The notes: generated by a model not told the origin, from the sequence alone. 64,000 bases of DNA from Scenedesmus sp. ARA3 (GCA_004335835.1 RWJK01001977.1:312335-376334); one strand, 5' to 3'; shown: positions 22,743 through 36,258, counted from the stretch's first letter. Made by a program: numbers and translations.

Positions 22743-25280
22743 CTCTACTTTGTTCCTAGTTCAGACCATGCAGCAACTGCTCAGGCAGCTGGGTGTGTTG
22801 CACATCATGAGCTAGGCAGTTTGGCGTTGAGGCAGCGCACAGCCGCCCACGCCACACAGTACACAGTACAGGGAGTTATGTTACTTAGGGGCAGTAATTT
22901 CTGGTGTCGCGTTTCCGTGATGCAAGGTGGTAGTTGCACATGAATTGTTTGTATGCTGGACGCGCTGCTTGTGCGCAGTTTACAGCCAGTGGTATCACAT
23001 CACAAATATGGTTCACTCATTGCAAGCCAGCTGCGGTGCTGTCAGCAGTGACAGCCCGCTGTTTGGTGCCAGCTTATGTTTCAGAGATTGATCACATACA
23101 TGTATGGCCAGAGCCTTGTCGCTCAATGCATCCTACTGCCATAAATTCATGCACGCGTAAGTGCATGATGTTGGTTGGTTGCTGTGGTGTTCAGATGGAC
23201 GAAGAGGGCCGCTGTTTCTTCGTGCCTGGAGGGCTACATGCTTCTTGATGAAAGGCCTTGCGGTGCCATGGCATGGCATGTGTGAGGGTAGTATATATGA
23301 GGGAGAGAGTTGTCACATGTGGGTCGGTTGGCGACCACGGTTGTGGATGCTGCATGCTGAAGCTGTTGCAGCAGTTTTGATGTTAAGAGGGCCATCCTGT
23401 CGCCTGCAACGCTGACACAGGAGAGGTGGTGGTTTGGATTGGGCTGGCTCAAAAGTGTTGCCTGAAATGCCCTTCGGAGTACTCTCTTCTGGTGTGAGCA
23501 GTGCTGCATGGAATGCAGTGCTCTGTCATTTGCGTGCTGCTACTCAGTTCGGGTCCCATAATTTTGCGTTGCCCTGGGTGTGGTTCCAGGTTACTATTGG
23601 GGTGCAGACTGGCTGGCATTGCACTGGCAGGTCAGCTACATTTCAGTGAGGCACTTGCCAAGCACTGCTGTACAGCCAGGTGTCTGCATCTGCTGAAGCA
23701 GCAGCGCACAACCTTGCACATTAACTGAGTGCAGAACGCGCCGGGGTTGGTTTGAGAGTGGCATTGCTGCTGCTGGCCTGCTCAGCAGCAGAAACACAGC
23801 ATGCTCACAACGTAACCAATGAGAGGGCGAGAGAAGTGCATGCAGAGAGGTTGCCTGTGCAACCGGCCTGCTGGCCCAGTCCTTGGTGTGCATCTGATGC
23901 GCATCAGCGTAGTCATTGTCTGCATGTCTGATTCTGGCAGTTTAGGCCAATCGTCTGCATAGCCGGGCATGCTGTTGGGGCACATCACATGCTGTTGGGG
24001 CACATCACATGCCGCATGTGCCCGGCGGGGCGAGTGTTGTGGAGTCGTGCTTCAACTGCAGGTCATTACAGCATATGGAAAGTACTCGAGGAGATTCGTC
24101 TAATATCACTGAGTTGCCAGTGCTAGGTTGGGACTGCTGCAGCACAAGCAGCAGCCCTCCTGTTGCGCTGCTGCACATAAAACTCACAAAGTTTTGGTAT
24201 TGTTGTGGTGTTGAACACAGTTCACTCTGACCAGTTGAGCATCTCGCTCCTGGCAGTCCCTGAGATGTGGCTGCAACACTTTGTGATATGTTGTTTCATT
24301 TGCTGCCGAGACGTGCCCGGCCTGGTAACCGTATCTCGACTCCCTCAATGTGTTGCAATGGAGATGGCGTGCTAACTGCCAGGATGTGCCTCCAGCTTGG
24401 GCTGCAATGAAGGGCACGTCACTGTTTGCTGCAACTGCCCTGCGTTCCGTGCAGCATTGTGGCAGGTTGCACAGGTGAACTACTTATGCATTGTGCACAC
24501 TTTGAACAGCCTAAACCAATGTCAGCATCAACGCACTACATGTCTAAATATCAGCCACAGCAAGTGCCGCCACATCATCCTTACAAGCCATAGGAACATC
24601 CCCAACTGCCCGCACTGCGTGGCACACTGTAGCAGAAGAAACAGTGCGCCATAATGCCGGCAAGCTGTTTATTATATGGGTATGAACAGTTCAGCCGCCC
24701 CTTCATCATCAGTCCAGCAGCTGCACCGAGATGGTGGCCGGCCCATCATCACTGCCAGGTTCATCAACACAGCAGCAGCATGGGAGTGTTCAAACAGGCT
24801 GCACAGATCTGCACGGGTCTCGTGCAGCGTGCCTTGAATGAACATGGTGCCTGTGAGATTCAAAACGGCAGCCATCACACAACAAAGCTCATGCATTGTA
24901 CCGTACAATTGTTGCCAACGGCTGGCAGCGACCCAGGCTGACCACGGAAACCATCCCCAATTGCCCGCACCGCACTGTAGCAAATAAACGTTTTCTGTCC
25001 AACAGGATATCCCATACGTTTCCCACTTTCGTTTTTGATCCCCACTTGATTGCACTCCCACTCTCAGCACTCATTTCAGCGCTCTTCGAGCACCGCCACC
25101 AAGTGCTGCACCCTTCATGAGAAGCATGATCTGATATTGCTTGCTGGAGCTTCTTGCTGAAATATACTGTGAGAGATGATTAGCACCATACCCCACTGCC
25201 AATGATGCAATACTTGACAATCTGTACACGTTAACTGTTTGCTGCCATTGCCAAACACATCCACTAATGCACCCATAAGA

Positions 25281-25330
25281 GCTCAGCCCATTGCTCACTC
25301 GTCAACAGCCTCATAGCTCTCACTGCTAAC
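25281..25330 (-). pseudogene. Decayed copy of SGNH hydrolase stop region
   Basis: On the minus strand it reads SESYEAVDE then stop, resembling the true end AESYTAVDESAMD at 25478-25516. It lies about 190 bp past the real stop. Confidence 0.65.
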
Positions 25331-25477
25331 AGCTCACGATAAAGCACGTACATGGGTATCCCCATCGTCACACACATCCCCTTCCTTAACACACCAGGCG
25401 TAGCTCATTCATGCATTCAGCGGGTGTCAAAGGTTTACACACCACGCGTAGCTCATTCATTCAGCACGTATGTCAGC

Positions 25478-28400
25478 TTAGTCCATTGCTGATTCGTCAA
25501 CTGCCGTGTAACTCTCAGCAGCTGCCATATCAGCATCAGCTGGCACCTCAATGCCGCCAACAGCCTGTGACAGCTCCTGTGCTGCTGCCTTGGGCCCAAC
25601 GCTGGAGCGCCAGCTGTCTTCGTGCTTGCTGAAGAAGGAGTTGTCACGGTCGATGGCCAGATAGTCAATTCCTGTGAGCTTGTTGGAACTTGTGAGGGGG
25701 ATGACTGCGACGCCGTTCACCTGGAGCAGAAACATGAAGCACAGAACATTGGTTCAGCAGAGCAGCATAAGGGGGGAGCAGCGCAGCGCAGCCATTTGTA
25801 CGGGAAACTGGCTGCAGCAGCTTGTGCTTGATCATCACACATCATGGGCAGGATGCAGCAGGCTCACCCAGGCTGTAGCTACCTGCATGGTATAACCATC
25901 TTGCTTGTTCAGGCCTGGGTGGCGGGCTGTTGCTGTGCAGTGTCAAGCAACCACGATCACTCTATGGCACTTGACAGGAGTCCAATCCGCTGCCAATCAA
26001 CCTCACCTTTGCGTGTCAATCTCACCCTCCTCGACCTTTGTGTGTCGATCTCATGTATCAGATTCAACAATTTGGTGTCAAAGGTACAGCCCACTGCCCC
26101 TCAATTGATCAACCTCAGCTCACCTTGAAGTAGTTGTTGCCATCGGGCCCCTTATCCATGATTGTCAGCCGCACCGTGCACTGCACGCTGCGCGTCACCT
26201 GCACATAGCACAGCACACGGCAGTGAATGCGGCATGAAGCGTGGTGAGCAGCCGTCGCCCACCTGTAGTAGCAAGTGATCAAAAGAATACAATCAACGCT
26301 GCTGCTAGCCGAAACCGGTGCTGCGGCGTGTGCCAGGACAGCAGCGGTGATGCTGGCGCCATGCAGCCAGCAGTACAGCAGGCAGGCACTGCTTGATGTG
26401 CTGCAGTGCAGCGGTTTCGCAACTGCCCCATTTCCAGGGTGCTGTTCTCTGTGACACTGTCCTACGCTTGCAAAATGGTCTGAAGCTCTGGCGCTGCTGC
26501 CAACGACATGCACTCCATGTCAGTGTTGCACCGCTGACACATCTATTGCTGCGCAGCATGCCATGCCATGGCGCAAGTGGCTGCCTGGTAGTCGCCTGGC
26601 GCCTGCAGCAGCAGCACCTTCCTTACTAACCAACTCACCTCCGCGGTGCCGAAGGCGGTCTCTGAAGAATAGTACTGATCCCCGCCAAGCTCAAAGGCAC
26701 TGCACCGGCAGCCCCGCACACACTGCACCCAGGCAGCAGGCGGCAGGTAGCTGTTACCCACCCTGAAGCCCTTAGCAGCATTGCGGTCAAAAAACAGCAT
26801 CAGCTGCCGGCGCGTCATGTAGCTGCTGGCCTTGGGAATGTTCTCCGTGTCCAATGTAAACTCCAAGGTTTTGCCGACGCCGAATGTTGAGTAGCCAAAC
26901 TTGTCGCAGTTCACCCTGCGGCCGAAGCGCTGCCGTTTTGCCGAGCACTCCTTGGCCACAACTGAGCTGTCCCGCCACTCCCACTCGCCGGCCTTCACGC
27001 TCGCCGGCGTCGCCAGATCCTTGAAATCGATTCCCTCCGCACAAAACGTGCCGGCAGGGGCCCCGTTGATATCTTGCTGCTCGAAGGCCTTCGGACTGAC
27101 TGGCCGGGCCGGAAGCGGGGTCGGGCCGGAGACCCGCCCGCCTGCTGCAAGTGCGGTAAGCTCTGATGAAAGTGCTCGGCGGATGCCGAAAGCCAGGATG
27201 CCCTGCCCCAATATGAAGTGTCCTTTTGCATTGGGGTGCTGGTCGTCCGCCATGATCTGGGCCTTGGTGAAACCCTGGCAGTGACCAGCAGAAGCAGAGC
27301 AGCAGCAGCAGCAGCTGTCGGTGACATGGTATTTGCTTCGAGCACAGGCAGCAGATCCAGCACGAACAAATGTACCGAGTGCTGCATTTAGCCATCACGA
27401 TTCTCACCTGTGCATCTATACGGCTGCTGCTGCTGCTTACCAGGCAACTTGCATGCATGCACACACACCAAATTAGACGTCACGTCACGCCACGCCACGT
27501 CACGTCACGTCACGCCACGCCACGTCACGTCACGTCACGTCACGCCACGCCACGTCACGTCACGTCACGTCACGTCACGTCACGTCACGTCACGTCACGT
27601 CACGTCACGTCACGTCACGTCACGTCACGTCACGTCACGTCACGTCACGTCACGTCACGTCACGTCACGTCACGTCACGTCACGTCACGTCACGTCACGT
27701 CACGTCACGTCACGTCACGTCACGTCACGTCACGTCACGTCACGTCACGTCACGTCACGTCACGTCTAGTGCGGTACTAGATGTGTGCACACTTGAATCT
27801 ACACACGCACCAGCTCCGCCTGCATGGCAGTCTGGTTGTACATGTAGTCGTAGAACACGTCCCGCACTGACACCATGGGCAGCCTGTAGCGGCGAGCAAG
27901 AGCGGCATGCATGTCGCCACCTGCAGCACACAGCAGCACGCCAAAAAACTCAATGGTTGTCAGCCGGTTGTAAGGGGGCATGCCAGTGAGTTGTGCACCA
28001 AGTTGTACAGCCGCCGCCACAATGCTGTTGGTGAAAGGAGCTGGGATGCAGGGACTCGCAACTGTGTATGGTGTGCAGCAGGCTGTCGTAGAGCAGCGGG
28101 GAGCGAGAAAAACGCATCAGGTGGGATGCTATTTTGCACCTGCAGATGCATGTGTCGCCTTAGTTGCTATTGACTGCTTTTTCTCGGCAAAACACACACA
28201 GAATGGCGACTGGCCATTCGTGCTCGTGCAGCGTCGGCATATTATGAGGACCGGCTGCAGTTGCACTAGACGCTGTGTGCAGCAATTCCAACCAACAATT
28301 TCCTCTGAACAAAAAAGGACAATGGCTGGAGGATGACTGGCTGCTGTGAAGGCTAAGGAAGAACATGCGCCCTGCTATGCTGACGCATCACTATACCTGT

Positions 28401-28888
28401 CTGGTAGTAGGGTAGCGGCAGTGTAGGATTTGTTGGAGTCCCGATGCCCATTTGAAAGAAGTAGAAGTTCTCCAGCAGCATCAGCGCAGCACCAGGCGCG
28501 CGGCCGATCAGCCGCCGCAGGAACAGCTCGTACTGGCCGATCTGTTACGACAGCGTTATAACATGCCCGCGGCGGCAGTGCCAACAGCAGCAAGAGTGTG
28601 ACCAGCAGAAAGGCTCCGTGTTCACAGCAATCCTGGCTGTGGGCAGGCCACATACAGCAAACCCCGTTGAAATAGCTGTGCTGCCACAACCAGTGCTGGC
28701 ATGCAGTGGCTGCAGGAACGTTTGCTGCTGCTGCTGCTGTTGCCGCAAGCAGGCTGCTGCTGCTGCTTATGGGGCTGCAGTGCGCACCAGTTCGTTGGCG
28801 ACGCCGGTGCACTGCAGGAAGCCGCAGCCGCCCAGCGAGTAGTCAATGAGCACCAGGTCGGCATCAACGGGCGCCAGCTGGTACCTAC

Positions 28889-28930
<42 letters not shown>

Positions 28931-30020
28931 CAAAAAAGGATGTGCGTGACGCACAACCCACTGCCATCACTGCAAGCACGGCAGCCGCTGACAACACCAG
29001 GAGCAGGTTCGCTGGCAGGCATCAGCATGCCACACATGCGCTGCTTTGCCAGCATGTGGCATTCAGACAGCGCTCCATTACTTACGCAGCTGCATCCACA
29101 GCAAGCAGCTGCATCCATACCCCCTGCAGCACACTGAGAGTGAGAACACCGTTCGATGACGGTGCCATTCACCGCTTGCTGACGGTGCCTGCTTACCAGC
29201 ACGTTGCAGCTGGTGTGACGTCAGTTGCATCTCGCGCAAGGTTGATGAGCTCAAAATTGACTGCCGGGAATGCGCGCTGCATCCAGCGCTGAACCTCGTG
29301 AGCCCATGTCTCAGGGAACTCAGTGTGCAGGCCTTGCGTGACTGAGCCGCCAAAGGTCACGATCTTGATTGTGGTGCCTGCAGCAGATCGAGTACAAACG
29401 CCAGCAGAAGATTATAACGGTTAAGTGCAGTGTGCTGCAAGCAAGCCATGGGTGACTGAGCCGCCAAAGGTTGCGATTTTGGTTGTGGTGCCTGCAGCAA
29501 AAGCAGTCGCGCAGCACGCAGCAGCAGGGCAAGGATGGGAAGCGGCACACTCAGGTGTTACATGACAGTGGCCGGTCAGGTGCTACGCTGGAAGCTGCAT
29601 TGCAGCTGGTTCAAAAGCAGTTTTTGCAGCTGCACATGCCAGCTTCTTCGCCGCCGCCGCTGCCGCAGCTGCTTCTGCTGCTAGCTCCGAGTTTGCCGCT
29701 GCCACTGCTGCCACAGTGTTGCCAGTTTTAAGTCACCTCCACTGCAAGATCGCCGTGATATGCTGCAGCCCACAGTGTTGCACACCAAAATATCACACAC
29801 CTGGTGTGGCCAGCTTGTTTGCAAGCGTGCCCCAGTTGCGTGGGCCCTCCACAGCAATGTACCCCTGCGCCATGGCGTCCTCCCTTGCTGCAAGTGGAGC
29901 ACGCATCAAGCTGTTCATTGCCTGCACTGCTGCTGTCGCAACGTCCTGTGCTGCTGTGCTGTGCTGCTGCTGCAGCAGCAGCACCAGAGCCAAGCACACT
30001 GCCCATGCGGCCTTCACCAT
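25478..30020 (-). CDS. Secreted SGNH/GDSL-type hydrolase
   Basis: Predicted extracellular or cell-wall esterase; substrate unknown. Exons in coding order: 30020-29801, 29377-29197, 28884-28788, 28541-28397, 27920-27811, 27274-26639, 26198-26124, 25720-25478. They total 1707 nt (568 aa). A signal peptide covers about residues 1-24 (MVKAAWAVCLALVLLL). Block I of the SGNH fold is IVTFGGSVTQG with Ser85 as nucleophile. LVLIDYSLGG fits the central strand. Block V is DDQHPNAKGH with the DxxH pair at D261/H264. About 300 residues follow the catalytic domain, with several cysteines and beta-rich composition; their role is unknown. Intron 5 contains a 285-bp CACGT array. Decayed exon copies lie in intron 1 and beyond the stop. 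Assignment rests on blocks I and V and their spacing. Confidence 0.85.
27481..27765. repeat. (CACGT)57 pentanucleotide array
   Basis: A 285-bp tandem array of CACGT with a few CACGC variants at the left edge, inside intron 5 of the SGNH hydrolase. On the gene's sense strand it reads ACGTG repeats and so carries dozens of TGACG and ACGTG cores of bZIP-type binding sites. The long HVTSR-type ORFs across it are artefacts. Confidence 0.98.
29447..29493 (-). pseudogene. Decayed acceptor-side copy of SGNH hydrolase exon 2
   Basis: In intron 1 on the minus strand a CTGCAG acceptor is followed by GTTTKIATFGGSVTHG, a variant of the true exon 2 start GTTIKIVTFGGSVTQG (29377). It includes the catalytic serine codon. 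Confidence 0.85.
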
Positions 30021-31445
30021 TCTCCTGCTATATTTACAGGCAGAGAAAAGTTAAAACATTATAAGACGGTGTGTAGGTGTTTATCAGCGTCTGCAGCTGC
30101 TGATTACTTTCGTATTGCAGCCGTATTGCAGTTCGGGCTGCAGCCTCACATGCTGAGCCAGCAGGTCAGGCCATCTATACTGGAAACCGATGAAGATAAT
30201 CACGTACTGAAAGCACAGTCGTCTTACTTGTATGCTCTGTGGCTGCTTTCCCGCTCACAACGTACACACCGTACGTGGGCGCGGCTGCTGTTGGGGGGCG
30301 CCTCTTCCCCTTGCTTCGCAAAATATTACTCGAATTGTTCAAATTTATAACGAAAACGTGTCGCCGAACGCTCATGCAACGATGTCGCTGCTCAATTCGC
30401 GCAGCTCAGCGGCTGTGCGTTTCTTGCCAGCTTACCTGACGGTGATGAGTTAGGAGCTGTTTGCTGCTCGGATTGATTCTCGACCAACCCCATCACAGCG
30501 CGGAAAGGCGCCACAACCGTCGTGACGGTCACATGATTGACGTGGTAACCATGTGTCGCATGTCCTACTGCTTGAAGCTGTTCTGCTCCCCTCAGCAGCC
30601 TGTGGTGTTGCATGTACTCAATTGGTACAACGTGCAAGCAGGTCAATCATTGCAGGTCAATCACTGCATGCAACATAATGCGTACTCACATAGCGAGAAG
30701 GGGCCCCCCAGGACCAGCATGGCTACTTCAACTTCAATGTTGTGGTGCTGCTGCTCCTCCTACTTGTTCTAGTATTACCTGCATTCAAAACAAAACCTGG
30801 TCAGTGCCGCCCTCAGTAGCCACGATGGCCTGGGGGGCAACGGCACTGACGGCCGTCTGCTCCTTTGTAGTCAGACGTAGTCCTGCATGACTGCCAAAGC
30901 CCGCATTGCCATTGTGGATGGATGCCAACCCCAAGGCATGGAGTCGTGCTCGCATTCACTTGTACTGTGCCTACTGTTGGTGCAATGACTGCAGTCCCTG
31001 CCTGGAACTGTTGAGCGCATGGAGCCACCACAATTGATCATGAGGATAGGGCATTACCACCTAATGCAGGCTTGCGACCCCCTACACATCAACATCCGAC
31101 TGTGGCAATGCGGCGCATGTTCAACACGGCACTGCTGCACCACAGATAGCCAACCAATGCTTGAAGTATAACACACTAGGTGCCATCCCAGATCCCAGGT
31201 ATGCGAGTAGCTGCTGAACTACTGCAACGCTGCATCCTAACAACTTGTGAATGGTTCACACACACAGCTTGCCTTTGCTGCAGGCCAGCCCCACAACTAC
31301 TCCTGCTTACATGTTGTAAAATGCGAACTCACCCTTTACAACTGAAACTGACACAGCAGCAGCTGCTGCTGCCAACTGCTGTGCATATGGTGTGCTGCTG
31401 CAGTGGGCGCACACACCCTTGCCAACAACACGCTGCTGAACAAAT

Positions 31446-31485
<40 letters not shown>

Positions 31486-31798
31486 TAGCGTGGTGCTGGC
31501 TCACACAAGTCCACAGGCGTGCTGCAGCTCCAAACCCACTGCTGCCGGCGCCGCAGCAATGCTGCAGGGCCTACCTCGCCCACTGCGCATGCGCAGCAGG
31601 CACGTTTGTCATGCCAGCTGCCTCGTGCAGTTGAAGCTGCACTCCTTGCTGCACTGCAGCTATGGCTTTGAATGCCTGACCGCCTAAGCCTGGCAGGCAG
31701 GTTTGCTCAGGCCCAGCATCATGGTGTTGCCTGGCTGCTGCTCTCCGACCCGAAAAAAAGTCTTCCTTGGTACTACCATCCACCTATCTTCACCCCCA
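30021..31798. other. Intergenic region (SGNH hydrolase promoter and STT3 3' flank)
   Basis: No gene recognised. It holds a (CAG)12 run at 31447-31482 and TTACA motifs near 31309 and 31335 that read TGTAA on the minus strand, about 460-490 nt after the STT3 stop. No clear TATA box was found for the SGNH hydrolase. Confidence 0.4.
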
Positions 31799-34700
31799 TC
31801 AGGCCCGTGCTGCTTTTCTCTTGGCCCCGCCGCGGCTGGCAGGCTTGGCGGCATCCCTGTTAGGCTGATCGCGCACCCTGCAGCAGCAGCAGCAGCAGCA
31901 GCAGCAGAGGCAGGCTGAACAGACATCCTATGTTTTACAGTGTCATGCAGCACACATGGAACATGCACATTGTCAGCCGGCCGCACCACCAGCCAGCCTG
32001 GCAGCTGCCAACTGCTTGTGTCGTCCCTTGCACCTGCCTCCACTCCTCCTTGCACCCTTCCACAGGAATACACATCATGCAGCATTGTTAAACAGTCAGT
32101 TGCACCTGTAGATGCGCATCATCAAGTGCTCGGGGGTGAACACTTTGCTCAATGTAATTGAGCGGCACTCCCCCACAACCAGTAACACATACGATTCCGC
32201 AGAACTCTTACCATACGCATGGCATTCTCGCTTGCAGCAGGCTCCTCCAAGCAGCTGCAAGACTTTGGCCGCCCACCCACAGCCGTGGGTGCACATTATG
32301 TGATGCTGAGTGACACAGTTACATGTAAGATATCAAGGATCAGTGCAACCGCCATGCGCACCTGTAGATGCGCATCATCCAGTGCTCTGAGGTGAAGACC
32401 TCCTCAAAGTACTTGAGCGGCACCTCCGTCTTGCCGATCTGCGTGTTGCGCACGCGGTCGTAGCCATTCATGCCAAACTGGCGCTGCGCGGCGGGCGCAA
32501 AGCTGCAACATGTAACCAAGCAGCAGCAGCAGCAGCAGCAGCAGTGAGTGCGCGCACGCGGTCGTAAGCGTTTTTGTCACACTGGCGCTGCGTGGCGGGC
32601 GCAAAGCTGCGAGGAAGCGGCAGCCGCAGCAGCAGCGGCAGCAAGGTCAGCATGCATCGTGCAGTGCACGATACTGTATACAGGCAGGTGTGTACTCGAC
32701 AACAGAGCCGCACAAAGCCGCAGCATGCCGAGATGAAAACTCAACTATCGCCTTTCTTTGGAGTTTCTGCCCAGCGAGGTTATTGTGGAACTTACACACT
32801 CATGCCCCTCACTCGTGGTAGGAGAACTTGTACGTGAGGCTCTTGAGCATGATGCGCTGTATCATGGATTTGGAGCACAGGCCTTCAAACCGAAGCTGAT
32901 GTTAAATCACAGTGATCAAAACCTGTGCCACTCACTCGTGGTAGGAGAGCTTGTACATGAGGCTCTTGAGCATGGTGGGGCTGGCGCCGCTGTCAATGCG
33001 GTACTGCCCGCCCTCGCCGATGTAGTCCTGCTCCTTGATCTCGGGGTAGACCCCGCCACCAATGCGTACCTGTTGATGACAAATGAACGTGAACAAACGA
33101 CAGCAGGCAGGACATGAGAGGTTTACGGAAAGGGATTGGCAGATGTAGCCCTGCTCCTTGATCTCGGGGTAGACCCTGCCGCCAATGCGCACCTGTTGTT
33201 GGAAGTAACGTAACAAAATGACAGCAGGCAGGGCAGGAGCGGTTACAAACAGTAGATGACAGGTGTAGCCCTGCTCCTTCGTATTGCGGAGTACACCCTG
33301 GTGTGATGCGCACCCGGGAAAAAAGAAGAGCAGAAGCCGCAACAGCAGGGCAGGTTGGAGTAACACGATGTTAAGTACAGGCAGATGAGGCTTGAATTCG
33401 GCGCAAACGCCGCAGCTGATGTGGCCTGCCAACAGGCGAAAGACAGGGGCGGCAGGCACAACGTGGGACGCATCACATAGGCAATGGCAGCATGCGCCAC
33501 GGGCGTCCCAGGGTGCGTGCCCGCAGTGATATGCAGCTGTGCAGATCACGAGGAGGGCGACCCGCAGCAGGCAGGGCAGAGGGAATGGGTAATGAATAGT
33601 GCCTGATGTGGCCCTGCGCCGGGGTCTCTCGGAGTAGCGACCGCTGCCGACACGTACCTGCGCGGAAGAAGCATGACAGCATGTAGAATGGCACGAGACT
33701 CAACATGTTTGCAGTTTCGCTGCTGCAGTGTGTCATGCCTGCAAAAACACCCACACCCAACGCCAGCCTCCACAAAGCCCCAGGATTAGCACTCACCATC
33801 CACAGGAACTTGTTGATGTCATCTGAGGAGTATCCGATCATGCCCCCAAACACCACAAACACGTACTCCACATCAAGGCTGCGGTAGATGCGCCACGCCT
33901 TGGCCTCAGGGCTGGACATGGCCCTGCCCACGGTGGCAATGTGGCTGGTGTTCCAGGTGTTGTTGTCCACGATGACGGTGCGGTTGGCCATGGCAGTGGT
34001 CTGGTAGCCGTAGTCCCACCTGCAGGGGGAGAAGTAACATGTTATAACAAACAGGCGAGGTTGGAATTGGTGTTTTTGTTCACGATGACGGTGCGGTTGG
34101 CCATGGCGGAGGTCTGGTAGCCATAGTCCCACCTGCAGGGGATAAGCAACAAAAAACAATAAACAAAGGAGGTCACAGATGGTGTTGTTGTCTCCACGAT
34201 GACGGTGCGGTTGGCCATGACAGTGGTCTGGTAGCCGTAGTCCCACCTGCAGGGGGAGAAGTGACAAATGACAACAAACAGGCGAGGTTGAAACCGGTGT
34301 TGTTGTCCACGATGACGGTGCGGTTGGCAATGGCGGAGGTCTGGTAGATGTAATCCCACTGGCGCCAACGATACAGCATAAAACGACAAAAGGGGAGGTT
34401 GCAAACAGTGTTGCAGTGATCAATGATGGTGCCATTGGTCACTACAACACTGTTTGCAACCTGATTTCATACCTGCAGTCCTGCCTGGCGCAGCAACAAA
34501 AACGCCAATCAAGAAGGCAAATGAAGTTTTGAACCACTTCCAACATCAGTACAATAGCTGGGTATGAACGGACAGCAGTTGCTGCGGTGGATGCTGAAAG
34601 CAATGCAGGTGGCTGGCGGCAGGTGCATGACAGCTGCCGGTAGCACCATGGGAGGCACCCAGAGCAGCCACAAGATCAACTGCATCACTGCGCATGCTGC

Positions 34701-36210
34701 TGCACCAGCCATGCATCAGCCGTGTAATTTAGCCCACCCCCAGCATGCCACAGCAGCAACTTGTTGAACTTGGCCGCTCACCAGGAGGCCACCTTGGACT
34801 CCAAGTGTGTGTTGTGGCACAGCCAGGGCCTAAACACCGAACCCTGACCAGGATGAACACGCAACAACCTAGACATTGCGCTCACCAGGAGGCCATGTTG
34901 GTGCGTGTTGTGGCGCAGCCAAGCCCAGCCTACAAATCACCACACCCTAAACCTTTAAACCTGCAAGCCTGCTCACCATGAGGCCACCTTGGTCTCCGTG
35001 TGCGTGTTGTGTCGCAGCCAGCGCCTACACACCGAACCCTGACCCAGATGGGCACGCAACACCCTAGACATTCTGCTCACCATGAGGCCACCTTGGTCTC
35101 CGGGTGCGTGTTGTGTCGCAGCCGAGCCCAACATACCGAATCACCACACCCTGAACCTCAAACCTCCAAGCCTGCTCACAAGGAGGCCACCTTGGTCTCC
35201 GGGTGCGTGTTGTGGCGCAACCACGCCCAGAACACTGAACCATAATCCTTTAAACCTCATAATCCCTAAAGCTCAAGCTCTTCAAAGCCTGCTCACCATG
35301 AGGCCACCTTTGTCTCCGGGTGTGTGTTGTGGCGCAGCCAGGCGTAGGCCTCCCTGAAGTCGTCAAACACGTAGAAGGAGCCGTCCTGGCGGTGGCTCTG
35401 CAGCAGCAGCAGCAGAAGTGGCAGCAGCAGCAGCAGAAGTGGCAGCAGCAGCAGCAGCAGCCAATGCAAACAGGGGTGACAGAATGTTCAAAGACTGATC
35501 AGGGAATTGCCAGTATTTGCCAGTGCAGCCAGACACCGCATAAAGCATCCACCACCCTAGTGCAAGCACACTTTAGACGCCGCCGACCTGCAGCACGATG
35601 GAGGGGGCGCTGCACATGTCAGCAGACGCCCACATGTCAGCAGACGCCCACATGTCAGCAGACGCCCACATGTCAGCAGACGCCCACATGTCAGCAGACG
35701 CCCACGCAATGGATCGTGTACAGCGCCATCAGCCCCAGCACTAGCAAAGAACAACAACACACACAGCATGACGACTCGCACCTGCAGCACGATGGATGGT
35801 GCGCTGTACATGTCTGCGCTCACGCCCACGCAATGGATCCACTGATCGCGTACAGCTGACACACACACACACTAACGGATAACAACAAGTGCAATACGAC
35901 CTTTCAACCCACCTGCAGCACAATGGAAGGCGCGCTGTACATGTCCGCAGAGACGCCCACGCAATGAATCGTGTACAGCGCCATCAGTCCCAGCATCAGC
36001 AGCAGCCCCAGCGCCGCAACAGGCGCAGGCAGCGGGTTGCTCTCGCTGCTCAGCCAGCCAAACAGCGAGTTGTAGATGGTGCGGCTGGACTTGTCATCTG
36101 ATGATGAGGCAGGCTTGCCGCTCTTGGACTTGCGGCCGCTGGGGGTCTTGCTTGGGGTAGGGGTGGCGGGCTCGTCAGAGGTGGAGGCACCTCCATCTTC
36201 GATGGCCTCT

Positions 36211-36258
<48 letters not shown>

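Larger units (their letters stand above)
22139..25477. other. Intergenic region
   Basis: No gene recognised. It holds a perfect 24-bp palindrome at 22719-22742, an 8-bp stem with GATT loop at 22554-22573 and a tandem 20-bp duplication at 23969-24008. A motif of about 35 bp (CCCCAACTGCCCGCAC-like) appears near 24598 and again near 24953. The right end (25281-25330 and 25399-25470) carries decayed copies of the SGNH hydrolase stop region. TTACA at 25432-25436 could be that gene's TGTAA-type polyadenylation signal on the minus strand. Confidence 0.45.

Noticed and set aside
26787..27464. 225-aa minus-strand ORF overlapping SGNH hydrolase exon 6
   Set aside because: A different frame of the same exon. 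The chosen frame contains DDQHPNAKGH and joins both neighbours in phase.
27370..27780. ORFs of 119-136 aa made of HVTSR-type repeats
   Set aside because: A frame of the CACGT pentamer array inside an intron. All five-codon periods are open by composition, not by selection.
31684..32085. 133-aa minus-strand ORF covering the STT3 last exon
   Set aside because: Wrong frame. The spliced STT3 frame ([11 protein letters not shown]...stop at 31799) is the one that completes the family's C-terminus.
35613..35704. CRISPR-like array
   Set aside because: Direct 18-bp repeats without spacers, in a eukaryotic intron, clearly derived from an exon copy.
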